Positions 20,587 to 28,589 of a stretch of DNA of 40,833 bases are shown one piece after another. The DNA comes from Planctomycetota bacterium. GTDB lineage: Bacteria; Planctomycetota; UBA1135; GCA-002686595. The DNA is taken from positions 1 to 40,833 of the forward strand of contig JAEUIA010000067.1 of NCBI GenBank assembly GCA_016795245.1, written 5' to 3'. Position numbers and translations under genes: made by a program. Position 1 is the first letter of the stretch. The number at the start of each line of letters is the position of its first letter. The notes below the pieces were generated by a model. That model was not told where the DNA came from, did not search any database, and was given only the letters and a program-made list of their open reading frames with translations.

Positions 20587-21788
20587 GGGCAGGGAGTGCG
20601 AGCGTGGCCTAGCAGTCGGCAGTAGAGATCTTCGTAGCGCTGGACGACCGTGACGCGCGCGAACTGTTCCTCCGCGCGGCGGCGCGCAGCCTGCCCCAGC
20701 GTCCGTGCGCGGCGCCGATCGAAGAGCAGAATTTTCAGGTTCGCGGCGAACCCGGCGAGGTCGTCGGGTCCCGAGAGCAAGCCCGAGACTCCGTCCTCGA
20801 CGACTTCGCCCACGCCGCCGACGTCGGTTGCGACGACGGGTGTGCCGCAGCTCATCGCCTCGAGCGCGGACAGGCCGAAGGATTCATCCGAGCTCGTCAG
20901 AAGGAACACATCGGCGGGCGCGAGGACTTCCGGCAGGTGGTTGCGCTCGCCCAGGAACTCGACACGTGATTCGAGGCCGAGTTCGCGCGCGCGCGCGCGA
21001 CAGGCTTGTTGGTCGGGTCCGGCTCCGACGAGTTCGAGGCGCGCTTCGGTGCCTGCGGTCGCGAGCGCGAAGGCCTCCAACAACCACGGCACGCGCTTCA
21101 CCGGCCTGAAGTTCGAGACGTGAACTGCGGTCGGGACACCTGGTTCGCGGCCTTCGCCGGCGGAGGGATGGAACCGATCGGTGTCGACTCCGTTCGGGAT
21201 GACTTCGATCGCGCACGGGTTCAGCGGCACGCGGCAGAAGTTTTCACGCGTGCGGCGCGCCAGGTTCTGTGACACCGCGGTGACGGCGTCGCTTTGCTCG
21301 ATCACGAACTGCGTGAGCGGCGCGTAGGACGGATCGTTGCCGACGAGCGTGATGTCGGTGCCGTGCAGGGTGGTGACGATGCGCGGCGCCGGACGCCCGC
21401 GGTCCGCGATCGCAGCCGAGCGTGCCAGGTAGGCCGACACCGCGTGCGGCAGCGCGTAGTGCGCGTGCAGGATGTCGAGTCCGCTCTGGCGGTGGATGCT
21501 GAGGATCGTCGACGTGATCGCGAGGTCGTGCGGCGTCGAATGGAACAGCGGATAGGGAAACCCCTGCGCGACGTGCATCACGACCGAGCCGCTCGCGTGC
21601 GCGAGCCGCGGCGGAACGTCGTGCGAGAAGAGATGCACGGTGTGACCGCGCTCCGCGAGTGTCAGCGCGAGCTCGCTCGCGACCACGCCCGAACCGCCGT
21701 ACGTGGGATGACAGAGGATGCCGATCTTGAGTGCGCTCCGATCGCGCTCATGCGAGGGCTGCGCGCGCGGTGCGATCGGGTCGGTCAT
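20583..21788 (-). CDS. bshA: N-acetyl-alpha-D-glucosaminyl L-malate synthase
   Basis: BshA makes the first intermediate of bacillithiol by joining UDP-GlcNAc and L-malate. It is a 401-residue GT4-fold glycosyltransferase. After a 20-residue polar leader it shows the BshA N-terminus, KIGILCHPTYGGSGVVASEL (21-40), then HAHYALPHAVSAYL (near 110), TTLHGTDITLVG (near 138) and the C-terminal ESFGLSALEAMSCGTP nucleotide-sugar motif. These segments closely follow characterised Bacillus BshA and differ from generic GT4 enzymes. bshB1 and bshC upstream complete the pathway. Overlaps: parA stop with bshA start (ATGA) and bshA stop with the desulfurase start. Confidence 0.93.
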   Translation of the reverse strand: MTDPIAPRAQPSHERDRSALKIGILCHPTYGGSGVVASELALTLAERGHTVHLFSHDVPPRLAHASGSVVMHVAQGFPYPLFHSTPHDLAITSTILSIHRQSGLDILHAHYALPHAVSAYLARSAAIADRGRPAPRIVTTLHGTDITLVGNDPSYAPLTQFVIEQSDAVTAVSQNLARRTRENFCRVPLNPCAIEVIPNGVDTDRFHPSAGEGREPGVPTAVHVSNFRPVKRVPWLLEAFALATAGTEARLELVGAGPDQQACRARARELGLESRVEFLGERNHLPEVLAPADVFLLTSSDESFGLSALEAMSCGTPVVATDVGGVGEVVEDGVSGLLSGPDDLAGFAANLKILLFDRRRARTLGQAARRRAEEQFARVTVVQRYEDLYCRLLGHARTPCP

Positions 21789-22972
21789 GGTTCGTAGTGC
21801 GTGGAGAGTATTTCGAAGGCGTCAGGCGGCAGGTCGTCGGCGCGGACGGTGCGCGGTGAAGCGACGGGCCCGCGCATGGATGTAGTCTTCGGGGTGGGTT
21901 GGGTCGGTGGCGCAGGCGTTTCAGTCGGCGGTTTCGCGGCCGGGGGCTGCGCGGCCTTGCGTGCCGGACCGCGCGCGCGTTTCGGCGCGACTTCATGGGA
22001 CGCGGGCGCGGGGATTTCGCCGGTCTTCTTCGTGGTTTGTGCCGGGGCCGGCTGGGGTGTGAGTACGGCGGCCTGTTTGCGGCGCGGCGGCGGCGGTGCG
22101 CGTTTCTTGGGCGGAGTGTCGGACGGCGCGAGCGGCAGGCGCGCCTTGGGATCGAAGGGCGGCAGATCTGCGAGTGCGGGGTCGCGTGATTCACGCGCGA
22201 TGATCTCGCCCGCGAGACGCATGTAGTCGGTCGCACCGTGCGTGTCCGGCGCGTACTCGAAGATCGTCTGCCCGAACGAAGGCGCCTCCGCGAGCTTGAC
22301 GCTCGTGCGGATCGGGTGCGGCACGACCTGGCCCTTGAAGTACGTGCGGATTTCGCCGAGCACTTCGCGCGCGAGCTTCAAGCGGCTGTCGTACAAGCTC
22401 GGCACGATGCCGGTGACGACGAGGTCGGGGTTGAGGCGGCGCTTCAAGAGCTGCACGACTTCGAAGAGCTTGCTCATGCCTTGCAGCGCGAGGAACTCGG
22501 TCTGCAAGGTGATCAAGACTTCGCCCGCGGCGGCGAGCGCGTTGATCGAGAGCAGACCCAGGCTGGGCGGGCAGTCGAACAGGATGTAGTCGCACGGCGG
22601 CGCCTTGTGCTTTTGCTGGTGCGCTTCACTCCACGTGGTCAGCGCGTCGCGCAGGAGGAACTCGCGGCCCATCGCGCTCGCGAGTTCCATCTCGGCGCCG
22701 GAGAGATCGATGTTGCTCGGCACGAGCGCAAGGTTCGGGACCTTGGTCGGCTGCACGCACGCGCCGAAATCCTTCTCCCCCATCAACACCGAGTACGAAG
22801 TCGGCGATCCGCTCGGCGCTTCGACACCGAGCGCCATCGACAAGTTCGCCTGCGCGTCCATGTCGACGACGATGACGCGCCGTCCTTGCAGCGCCAGCGC
22901 GGCGCCGAGGTTGACCGTCGTGGTCGTCTTACCGACACCGCCCTTTTGATTGATGATCGCGATGCGTCGCAT
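21785..22972 (-). CDS. parA: ParA/Soj chromosome-partitioning ATPase with Pro/Ala-rich tail
   Basis: ParA is the Walker-type ATPase that, with ParB and parS, moves the origin regions apart. Residues 1-255 are canonical: the deviant Walker A KGGVGKTTT (10-18), DMDAQANLS near 38, FDCPPSLG near 130, and a C-terminal TDYMRLAGEII helix near 240. About 140 further residues are rich in Pro, Ala, Lys and Arg and look disordered, so the 395-residue total is far longer than the usual 250-290. The basic tail could add non-specific DNA binding or a partner site. The gene lies 15 bases after bshB1 and overlaps bshA, while parB is 8.5 kb away on the other strand. Confidence 0.93.
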   Translation of the reverse strand: MRRIAIINQKGGVGKTTTTVNLGAALALQGRRVIVVDMDAQANLSMALGVEAPSGSPTSYSVLMGEKDFGACVQPTKVPNLALVPSNIDLSGAEMELASAMGREFLLRDALTTWSEAHQQKHKAPPCDYILFDCPPSLGLLSINALAAAGEVLITLQTEFLALQGMSKLFEVVQLLKRRLNPDLVVTGIVPSLYDSRLKLAREVLGEIRTYFKGQVVPHPIRTSVKLAEAPSFGQTIFEYAPDTHGATDYMRLAGEIIARESRDPALADLPPFDPKARLPLAPSDTPPKKRAPPPPRRKQAAVLTPQPAPAQTTKKTGEIPAPASHEVAPKRARGPARKAAQPPAAKPPTETPAPPTQPTPKTTSMRGPVASPRTVRADDLPPDAFEILSTHYEP

Positions 22973-22987
22973 GATGTGGGTGCGAGT

Positions 22988-23704
22988 CTATAGCGCGCCG
23001 AGCAGCGGATCGAGGCACGGGAGCGGACCTTTGTGCAAGAGCGGCTCGCCGTAGCGCGTTCCGATGCGTTCGCCCCAGGTGCGCGCGCGCGTTTCCATGC
23101 GGGCCAGGATGTCGGCGCCGAACAGGAAGTGCTGTCCGCGGTCGCCCTCGTTCTGTGGCTCGATCTGACTGGCGTAGCAGCGCACCAGTTCGACCTTTTC
23201 CTCCCACACGGGCCCGATGTCGACGACGAAGGTCGGGTCGAAGGGCAGGTGACCCATGAAATGGTAGAGGCGCTCGGGGCGCTTCACGGGCTTCGTCGCC
23301 TTGGGGTCCGCGAGGCGCGCGAGGCCGGCGAGGTACCAGGCCTGGCGCGCGAGCTCGCCGCAAGTCGCGTGATCGGGGTGCAGGTCTTCGGTGTGGTGCG
23401 CGATGACGACATCGGGCCGATGTTCGCGCATCAACGCCGCCAGGCGTTCGCGCGCGGCGAGCGTGACTTCGACGCGTCCGTCGCCGAGGTCGAGGTTGTG
23501 ACGCGCGCTGATCTTCATCACGGCGTTGGCGGCGGCAACTTCGCGCGCGCGGTCGTCGGCGCTGCCGCGCGTGCCCATCTCGCCGCGCGTCAAGTCGACG
23601 ATGCCGACGCGCTTGCCGGAGCGCACGAGCTTGAGGATCGTGCCGCCGACGCAGATCTCGGCGTCGTCGGGGTGGGCGGCCACCACGAGCACATCGAGTT
23701 TCAT
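22988..23704 (-). CDS. bshB1: N-acetylglucosaminyl-malate deacetylase (bacillithiol pathway)
   Basis: BshB1 is a zinc-dependent PIG-L/LmbE-fold deacetylase that removes the acetyl group from GlcNAc-malate to give GlcN-malate. In 238 residues it shows the metal-binding AHPDDAE (10-16) and HPDH (109-112) motifs, TRGEMGTRG (39-47) with the family's loop, and HHTEDLHPDH around 103. The family also includes mycothiol and lipid-linked deacetylases, but bshC directly upstream (ATGA overlap) and bshA downstream point to bacillithiol. It is followed by parA after 15 bases. Confidence 0.92.
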   Translation of the reverse strand: MKLDVLVVAAHPDDAEICVGGTILKLVRSGKRVGIVDLTRGEMGTRGSADDRAREVAAANAVMKISARHNLDLGDGRVEVTLAARERLAALMREHRPDVVIAHHTEDLHPDHATCGELARQAWYLAGLARLADPKATKPVKRPERLYHFMGHLPFDPTFVVDIGPVWEEKVELVRCYASQIEPQNEGDRGQHFLFGADILARMETRARTWGERIGTRYGEPLLHKGPLPCLDPLLGAL

Positions 23705-25338
23705 GCGGCGCCTCCTTCTTCCACTTCGATTTCACTCTGCAAGTTCACGATCAGGTGTTCGGGTGCGAGCGGATCCAGTTCGGCGCACAACTCGCGCACC
23801 CAGTCTTCACCGAAGCGCGCGACGTAGGTGAGCGGACCGAGCACGCGCTCTTGCGGCGACTGGCGCGGGAACAACACGTTGTTCGCACGGCGCTCGTGGC
23901 GGCGGCCCTTGCCGCTGTTGTTCTGGTGCACGCGTTCGCCTTTCGCGACCAGTTTGGCCACGAGCTCTTCGACCTGATCGCCGGTGCGCTTCAATTGCAC
24001 GGCGAGTCCGGGGTCGAGTGCGGCGAGTTCGCTCTTCAACGCCGCCAGCTCCTTGCTGGCGCGCTTTGCGATCGCCCGCATCTGCTCGAGCACCGCGGGT
24101 TCAGGTGTCGTGTTGCCCTCCGCTGCGTACGCGCCGCGTGCGCGCAGCACCGTCGCGACGTCGACTTCGAGCCGTTTGAGCGCGAGCCTGCACTCGGGAT
24201 CGACGAGCGTGAGCGAAATGCGCGGCACGAACGCCGTGCGCGGCGCGCCGCAAGTCGTGCGCAGGTCGGAGAGCTGCGCGTGGTAGGCGAGTTCGCCGAA
24301 CCCGCCTACGTAGGCGACCGCGGGCAGCACGAGGTCTTGCACGATCGGTCGCAGCAAGGCACCCGGCGACCAGTTCAGCGGATCCTGGACGATTTCGGCC
24401 GCGAGTTCCGCGCCCGTGCGCGAACCGTCCTCGCCGTCGTAGCGAAAACCGTCACCGCCCGCGCGCAGGGCCTTGCGTCCGCGTTCGTCGAGTGCGAACA
24501 CGAGCGCTGCGTCGCTGGGATCGATCGCGATCTCCACGCCGCTCCGGCGCGCGCGTTCGGTGCCGCGAGCTAGTGCCGCGGCGGGATCCAACGCGACGAT
24601 GCGCGCGAGCTCGCGCGACATCTGCGGGCGGATCCAATCGGGTTCGATCACGACCAAGCCGAGCGGGCCGAGCAGTTCGGTGAAGGCGCGTGTGAACGCG
24701 CGCGCCAGGGTTTCGCCGTGCTTGGGCACGAACATCGCCAGCGCGCGTTCCGCGTGTTCCTCTCCGGCGACGATCTGCGCAAGCACGGCGCGCAGCGCGG
24801 GCAGGCGTTGCGCTTCTTCGTCCATCGGGATGCGCGAGAGCGGCTGCTTGCCGGACGACAGCCCCGCGAGCACGAGCTTCTGCAGGTCGAGGTTCACGTT
24901 CACGACGTAGGCGTGGTTGACTTCGGCCAGGTCCGAGTCGTCCGCGTGATTCCAGAACAACGCGACGACAGGCGTCCCCCACGCCCGCGTCAGCTCGCGC
25001 GCGAGCGCGATCGACTGCAGCGCCTTGTAGAGCGAGTACAAGGGCGCGGCCAGGAAACCCGGCTGCTGTCCGGTGACGACCGCAAACGTCCCCGGCGTCG
25101 CGAGTGCGCGCAAGGCGTCGACGACGGCGACGTGCGGACCGAGTGCACCGAGTCCGTTGCCGATGGAGCGCGCGAGTTCTTCGCGCTCTTCATCTTCCCA
25201 ACGGTCTGCGGGCTGCTCGATCTGTTGCAAGTTGCGCGGAACGCGAACCAGCGCAGCGTCCACGCTGCCCGAGAGCGCCGCACGTGCCAGCGCTTTCAAC
25301 TCGAGCACATCCGCGCTCGCGTGCTCGATACGAATCAT
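23701..25338 (-). CDS. bshC: Putative bacillithiol cysteine-adding enzyme
   Basis: BshC attaches cysteine to GlcN-malate in the last step of bacillithiol synthesis. The 545-residue length equals that of known BshC proteins. Segments near residue 80-130 (FAVVTGQQPGFLAAPLYSLYK) and 130-160 (VVALFWNHADDSDLAEVNHAYV) carry the GQQ and HADD patterns of the family's Rossmann core. A long coiled-coil (about 430-500) precedes the C-terminal domain containing RRHERRANNVLFPRQSPQERVL. The start is the ATG overlapping the pyrF stop; the longer in-frame extension upstream lies inside pyrF. Together with bshB1 and bshA this makes the pathway complete. Confidence 0.92.
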   Translation of the reverse strand: MIRIEHASADVLELKALARAALSGSVDAALVRVPRNLQQIEQPADRWEDEEREELARSIGNGLGALGPHVAVVDALRALATPGTFAVVTGQQPGFLAAPLYSLYKALQSIALARELTRAWGTPVVALFWNHADDSDLAEVNHAYVVNVNLDLQKLVLAGLSSGKQPLSRIPMDEEAQRLPALRAVLAQIVAGEEHAERALAMFVPKHGETLARAFTRAFTELLGPLGLVVIEPDWIRPQMSRELARIVALDPAAALARGTERARRSGVEIAIDPSDAALVFALDERGRKALRAGGDGFRYDGEDGSRTGAELAAEIVQDPLNWSPGALLRPIVQDLVLPAVAYVGGFGELAYHAQLSDLRTTCGAPRTAFVPRISLTLVDPECRLALKRLEVDVATVLRARGAYAAEGNTTPEPAVLEQMRAIAKRASKELAALKSELAALDPGLAVQLKRTGDQVEELVAKLVAKGERVHQNNSGKGRRHERRANNVLFPRQSPQERVLGPLTYVARFGEDWVRELCAELDPLAPEHLIVNLQSEIEVEEGGAA

Positions 25339-26243
25339 GACTCGAATCCGACGGCCGCATTGATCTCCAGCGCCATCGCGTCGATCGCGCGCGCAGCCGC
25401 GTCCTTCCAGTGCAGTTCGCGGTACGCGGGTTGCTTCGACGCGAACAAGATCCCGCGCGAGCTGTTCACCAGCGCGCCGCGCCCGCCGCGCAGGAATCCG
25501 CCGGCGATGTCTGCTGCGCCGGCGCCTTGAGCGCCGTAGCCGGGGATCAAGAACGGCGTCGTCGGCATGCGCGTGCGCAGCGCCGTGAGCTCCGCCGGAT
25601 GCGTCGCGCCGACGACGGCACCGACGCTCGAGAGTCCGCGCGCGCCGACCAGCTCCTTGCCCCACGCGACGACGCTGTCGGCGACGCGCTCGTACACCGG
25701 CGGCGTGCCGTGATCCTGGATCAGCTTGCTGTCCTTGTTCGAAGTGCGCACGAGCACGTAGATGCCGGCGCCGGCCTGCTTGCACGAGTCGAGGAAGGGC
25801 AGGATCGAATCGCTGCCGAGGTAGGGATTGATCGTGATCGCATCGCACAGGTGCGCGCGGTCGGCCGGCCCCGAACCTTCGAGAAAGGCGTGCGCGTAGG
25901 CCTTGGCGGTCGTGTCGATGTCGCCGCGCTTCACGTCCCCGATCACGATCAGTCCGGCGCGTCGGGCGGTGGCGACGACGCGCTCCCATGCCAGCGCCCC
26001 GTCGGCGCCGTAGATCTCGAAGAAGGCCGATTGCGGTTTGACCGCCGGCACCTTGCCCGCGCAGACCTCGAGGATCGCGCACAGGAAATCGGCCGCAGCC
26101 TGTGCCTTGGCGGCGCGCGGTGCCGCGGGGTCGCGCACGACGGCGAACTCCTCGGGCAGGTTGGCGGGGTGCGGGTCCAGCCCGACCAGGCAGGGGTTCG
26201 CGGCGCGGCGGACGGCTTCTTCGAGTCGATCGGCGTAGTTCAT
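25335..26243 (-). CDS. pyrF: Orotidine 5'-phosphate decarboxylase (type 2)
   Basis: PyrF converts OMP to UMP, the last step of pyrimidine synthesis. The 302-residue protein begins NYADRLEEAV and has CLVGLDPHPANLP (18-30), KPQSAFFEIYG (69-79) and the catalytic DVKRGDID (103-110) with Asp-Lys-Asp. Together with the longer length, this places it in the type 2 (mycobacterial and planctomycete-like) PyrF group. The phosphate-binding end is FLIPGYGAQGAG near 235. It is 29 bases after hemW and overlaps bshC (ATGA), so it may be transcribed with the bacillithiol genes, though the metabolic link is unclear. Confidence 0.95.
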   Translation of the reverse strand: MNYADRLEEAVRRAANPCLVGLDPHPANLPEEFAVVRDPAAPRAAKAQAAADFLCAILEVCAGKVPAVKPQSAFFEIYGADGALAWERVVATARRAGLIVIGDVKRGDIDTTAKAYAHAFLEGSGPADRAHLCDAITINPYLGSDSILPFLDSCKQAGAGIYVLVRTSNKDSKLIQDHGTPPVYERVADSVVAWGKELVGARGLSSVGAVVGATHPAELTALRTRMPTTPFLIPGYGAQGAGAADIAGGFLRGGRGALVNSSRGILFASKQPAYRELHWKDAAARAIDAMALEINAAVGFES

Positions 26244-26272
26244 GGCGGTAGGGCGTGGATCCTAACGAGCCC

Positions 26273-27478
26273 TCACGGCGCGGCGGCGAGGAAGCGTCTG
26301 GCTACATAGTCCGCGAGCGGCAGACCGCGAGCCGTGAGGCGGAAGCGCGCGTCGGTCTCCTCGATCAGTCCGTCCGCGACCAGCCCGGCGGTGATCGCGA
26401 GCGCCGGGTCCTCGGAGGCGCTGAAATCGGCCCGTTCGCGTGCCTCGCTCGCACTGATCCCCTCGGCGAGGCGCAGCCCGAGCCACCAGGTTTCGAACAG
26501 GCGCTCGGTCGCGCTCGGCGTCTCTTCCCACGTGCGCGCGTCGCCGCTGGCTTCGATGCGGCGGTTGTAGGGCAGGATCGCCTTCAGGTTGCCGCCGCGC
26601 GTGGCGCCCACCTTGCTCACCGCGGAGGGGCCGATGCCGAGGTAGGTGCCGTTGTGCCAATAATTGACGTTGTGCCGACAATGACGGTTAGTACGTGCGA
26701 AGTTGGAGATCTCATAAGCTTCCAGCCCTGCCGCCTGAGTGAGCCTGCGCGTGACCTCGAAGTGGGCCAGCTCGACCTCCTCGGGCGACTTCGCGAGACG
26801 CCCCTGGGAGAGCCAGCGGTGGAATACGGTCTCCTCCTCGAAGGTCAGGTTGTAGGCCGAGAGGTGTTCCGCTCCGAGCGCGAGCACGCGCCCCAGATCC
26901 TGCTCCCACGCTTCGGGGGTCTGGCCCGGGATGGCGTAGATCAGGTCGATGTTGAGGTCTGTGACGCCCGCCGATCGGGCGGATTCGAAGGCGGCGAAGG
27001 ACTGCTCGACGCTGTGGACACGACCGAAAAGTTGCAGGACCTCGTCGTGCAGGCTCTGGAACCCGATCGAGAGGCGCGTGACGCCGAGGTCGAGCAAGGC
27101 GCGGGCCTTGTCGCGGTCGAGGCTCTCGGGATTGCACTCGGCCGTGACCTCGACCGCCGAGGAGCGGAAGGAGGTGATGCGCTCCAGGTTGTCGAGGAAC
27201 TCGGTCAGTTCCGCGATCGAGAGCAGCGACGGCGTGCCCCCCCCGATGAAGACCGTGCGCGGATTCCGCGGCGCGTAGAGTTCGGCCTCGCGCTGGATCG
27301 CGTTCAGATTGGCGGCGCGGTCCTGGCCCTTGTCCGGCACCGAGAAGAAGTCGCAGTAGTGGCACTTCGCCGCGCAAAACGGCAGGTGCACGTACAGCGG
27401 CGTGCCTGTGGGCGCACGTTCACGCGGCGCCGTGGGCGGGGCTTCGGGCGCGGCGCGGGGTTTCTGGGTCGCGGACAT
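26273..27478 (-). CDS. hemW: HemW-like radical SAM heme chaperone
   Basis: This radical SAM protein is related to HemN but of the HemW type, which binds and delivers heme and is often misnamed coproporphyrinogen III oxidase. After a 25-residue Pro/Ala-rich leader it has the cluster motif CAAKCHYC (Cys35, Cys39, Cys42), GGGTPS (79-84), and the HemN C-terminal domain to residue 401. The extra Phe-rich HemN N-terminal trip-wire is absent, as in HemW. The gene lies 28 bases after the sigma factor and 29 before pyrF, in one strand-wise run. Confidence 0.9.
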   Translation of the reverse strand: MSATQKPRAAPEAPPTAPRERAPTGTPLYVHLPFCAAKCHYCDFFSVPDKGQDRAANLNAIQREAELYAPRNPRTVFIGGGTPSLLSIAELTEFLDNLERITSFRSSAVEVTAECNPESLDRDKARALLDLGVTRLSIGFQSLHDEVLQLFGRVHSVEQSFAAFESARSAGVTDLNIDLIYAIPGQTPEAWEQDLGRVLALGAEHLSAYNLTFEEETVFHRWLSQGRLAKSPEEVELAHFEVTRRLTQAAGLEAYEISNFARTNRHCRHNVNYWHNGTYLGIGPSAVSKVGATRGGNLKAILPYNRRIEASGDARTWEETPSATERLFETWWLGLRLAEGISASEARERADFSASEDPALAITAGLVADGLIEETDARFRLTARGLPLADYVARRFLAAAP

Positions 27479-27506
27479 CGCGACCGAGTATGCCCGCCGA
27501 CCGCCC

Positions 27507-28385
27507 TCAGCGCTCGCCCATCACGCCGTAGAGCTTCTTCAAGGCTTCCTGCTCGATCTGGCGCACGCGTTCGCGCGTCAGGCCGACGACCTTGCCGATC
27601 TCCTTGAGCGTCATGGTCTCGCCGGTCTCGGAGTCGAGGCCGTAGCGCAGGCGCAGGATCGTCGCCTCGCGCTCGTCGATCACGTCGAGCAGCTCGCCGA
27701 GTTTCGCGATCAGGTCCGCGTTCAGGATCTGCTCGTCAGGCGCGACCGTGCCGGCGTCTTCGACCGTGTCCTGTGTACCCGACAATACGTCGAGCGAGAT
27801 CTGCGGACCCATGCCGCTGACGGTGATCGTGCGGCGCAGGAGCGGCCAGTTCTCTTCCGGGATGCCGAGTTCCTCGGCCACCTCTTCGATGCTCGGCGCG
27901 CGACCGAGCAAGTACCCGAGTTCTCCGCTGACGACACGCCAGCGCGAAATCAGCTCGCTCATGTAGCTCGGCACGCGCACCGACTTCACCGTGTTCGTGA
28001 GCGCGCGACGGATCGATTGCTTGATCCACCAGGTGCCGTAGGTCGAGAAGCGACAACCCGCGTCCGGGTTGAACTTCTCGGCCGCCTTCATGAGGCCGAT
28101 GTTGCCCTCGGCGATCAGGTCTTGCAGCGTGAGGCCGCGCTCGGAGTACATCTTCGCAATGGACACGACGAGGCGCAGGTTGGCGCGGATCATGTGCTCG
28201 CGAGCCGCAGTGTCCCCGCTCTGAATGCGACGACCGAGCGCCTGCTCCTCTTCGGCCGTCAAGAGCGGCACTTCATTGATCTCTTGGAGATAGGTCTCCA
28301 GACAGCGTTCAGCAGAAATGGCAGGGCTCCTGTGCGAGGGAACTGAGAGGAGTCGGACCGGGTCGGAGGAACCGGACCGAGCCAA
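27507..28385 (-). CDS. Sigma-70 family RNA polymerase sigma factor (group 2)
   Basis: The protein directs RNA polymerase to promoters. With 292 residues it lacks region 1.1 and the long non-conserved insert, so it resembles an alternative group 2 (RpoS/SigB-like) factor. Region 1.2 (LETYLQEINEVPLL, about 29-43) is present, then regions 2.1-2.4 with RANLRLVVSIAK and YGTWWIKQSIRRAL, region 3, and a complete region 4 with LRLRYGLDSE and LTRERVRQIEQEALKKL. The start is a TTG because the frame has no ATG or GTG before region 1.2; an ATT near residue 23 is an alternative. Its 5' end lies 28 bases from inverted repeat B, and it is divergent from the HPr-fusion gene. It begins a 9-kb minus-strand run of tightly packed genes. 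Confidence 0.9.
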   Translation of the reverse strand: MARSGSSDPVRLLSVPSHRSPAISAERCLETYLQEINEVPLLTAEEEQALGRRIQSGDTAAREHMIRANLRLVVSIAKMYSERGLTLQDLIAEGNIGLMKAAEKFNPDAGCRFSTYGTWWIKQSIRRALTNTVKSVRVPSYMSELISRWRVVSGELGYLLGRAPSIEEVAEELGIPEENWPLLRRTITVSGMGPQISLDVLSGTQDTVEDAGTVAPDEQILNADLIAKLGELLDVIDEREATILRLRYGLDSETGETMTLKEIGKVVGLTRERVRQIEQEALKKLYGVMGER

Positions 28386-28413
28386 CCCATCGACTGCGCC
28401 GCATCGGGATCTT

Positions 28414-28518
28414 GAGTACGGAGCCAGAGCAATTCTTCACCGATTCGCCAGGCGTTGCGCGCCTGCGGCCCGACGGCGGACAGGCGAATCGGTGAAGAAT
28501 TGCTCTGGCTCCGTACTC
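28414..28518. repeat. Long inverted repeat, copy B (REPIN/MITE-like)
   Basis: Two perfect 36-base arms (28414-28449 and 28483-28518) flank a 33-base loop. They match the outer 36 bases of copy A at 32 positions, and all four differences are mirrored in both arms of each copy. The element lies between the divergent sigma-factor and HPr-fusion genes, so it may affect their promoters or simply be a mobile non-autonomous element. Confidence 0.93.
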
Positions 28519-28589
28519 CCCGCGCCGGAACGCTACTATTGGCGCGGTTTGTCGCCCTTCCCGAAAACATCTCTCGGCAGCGGAGGAAC

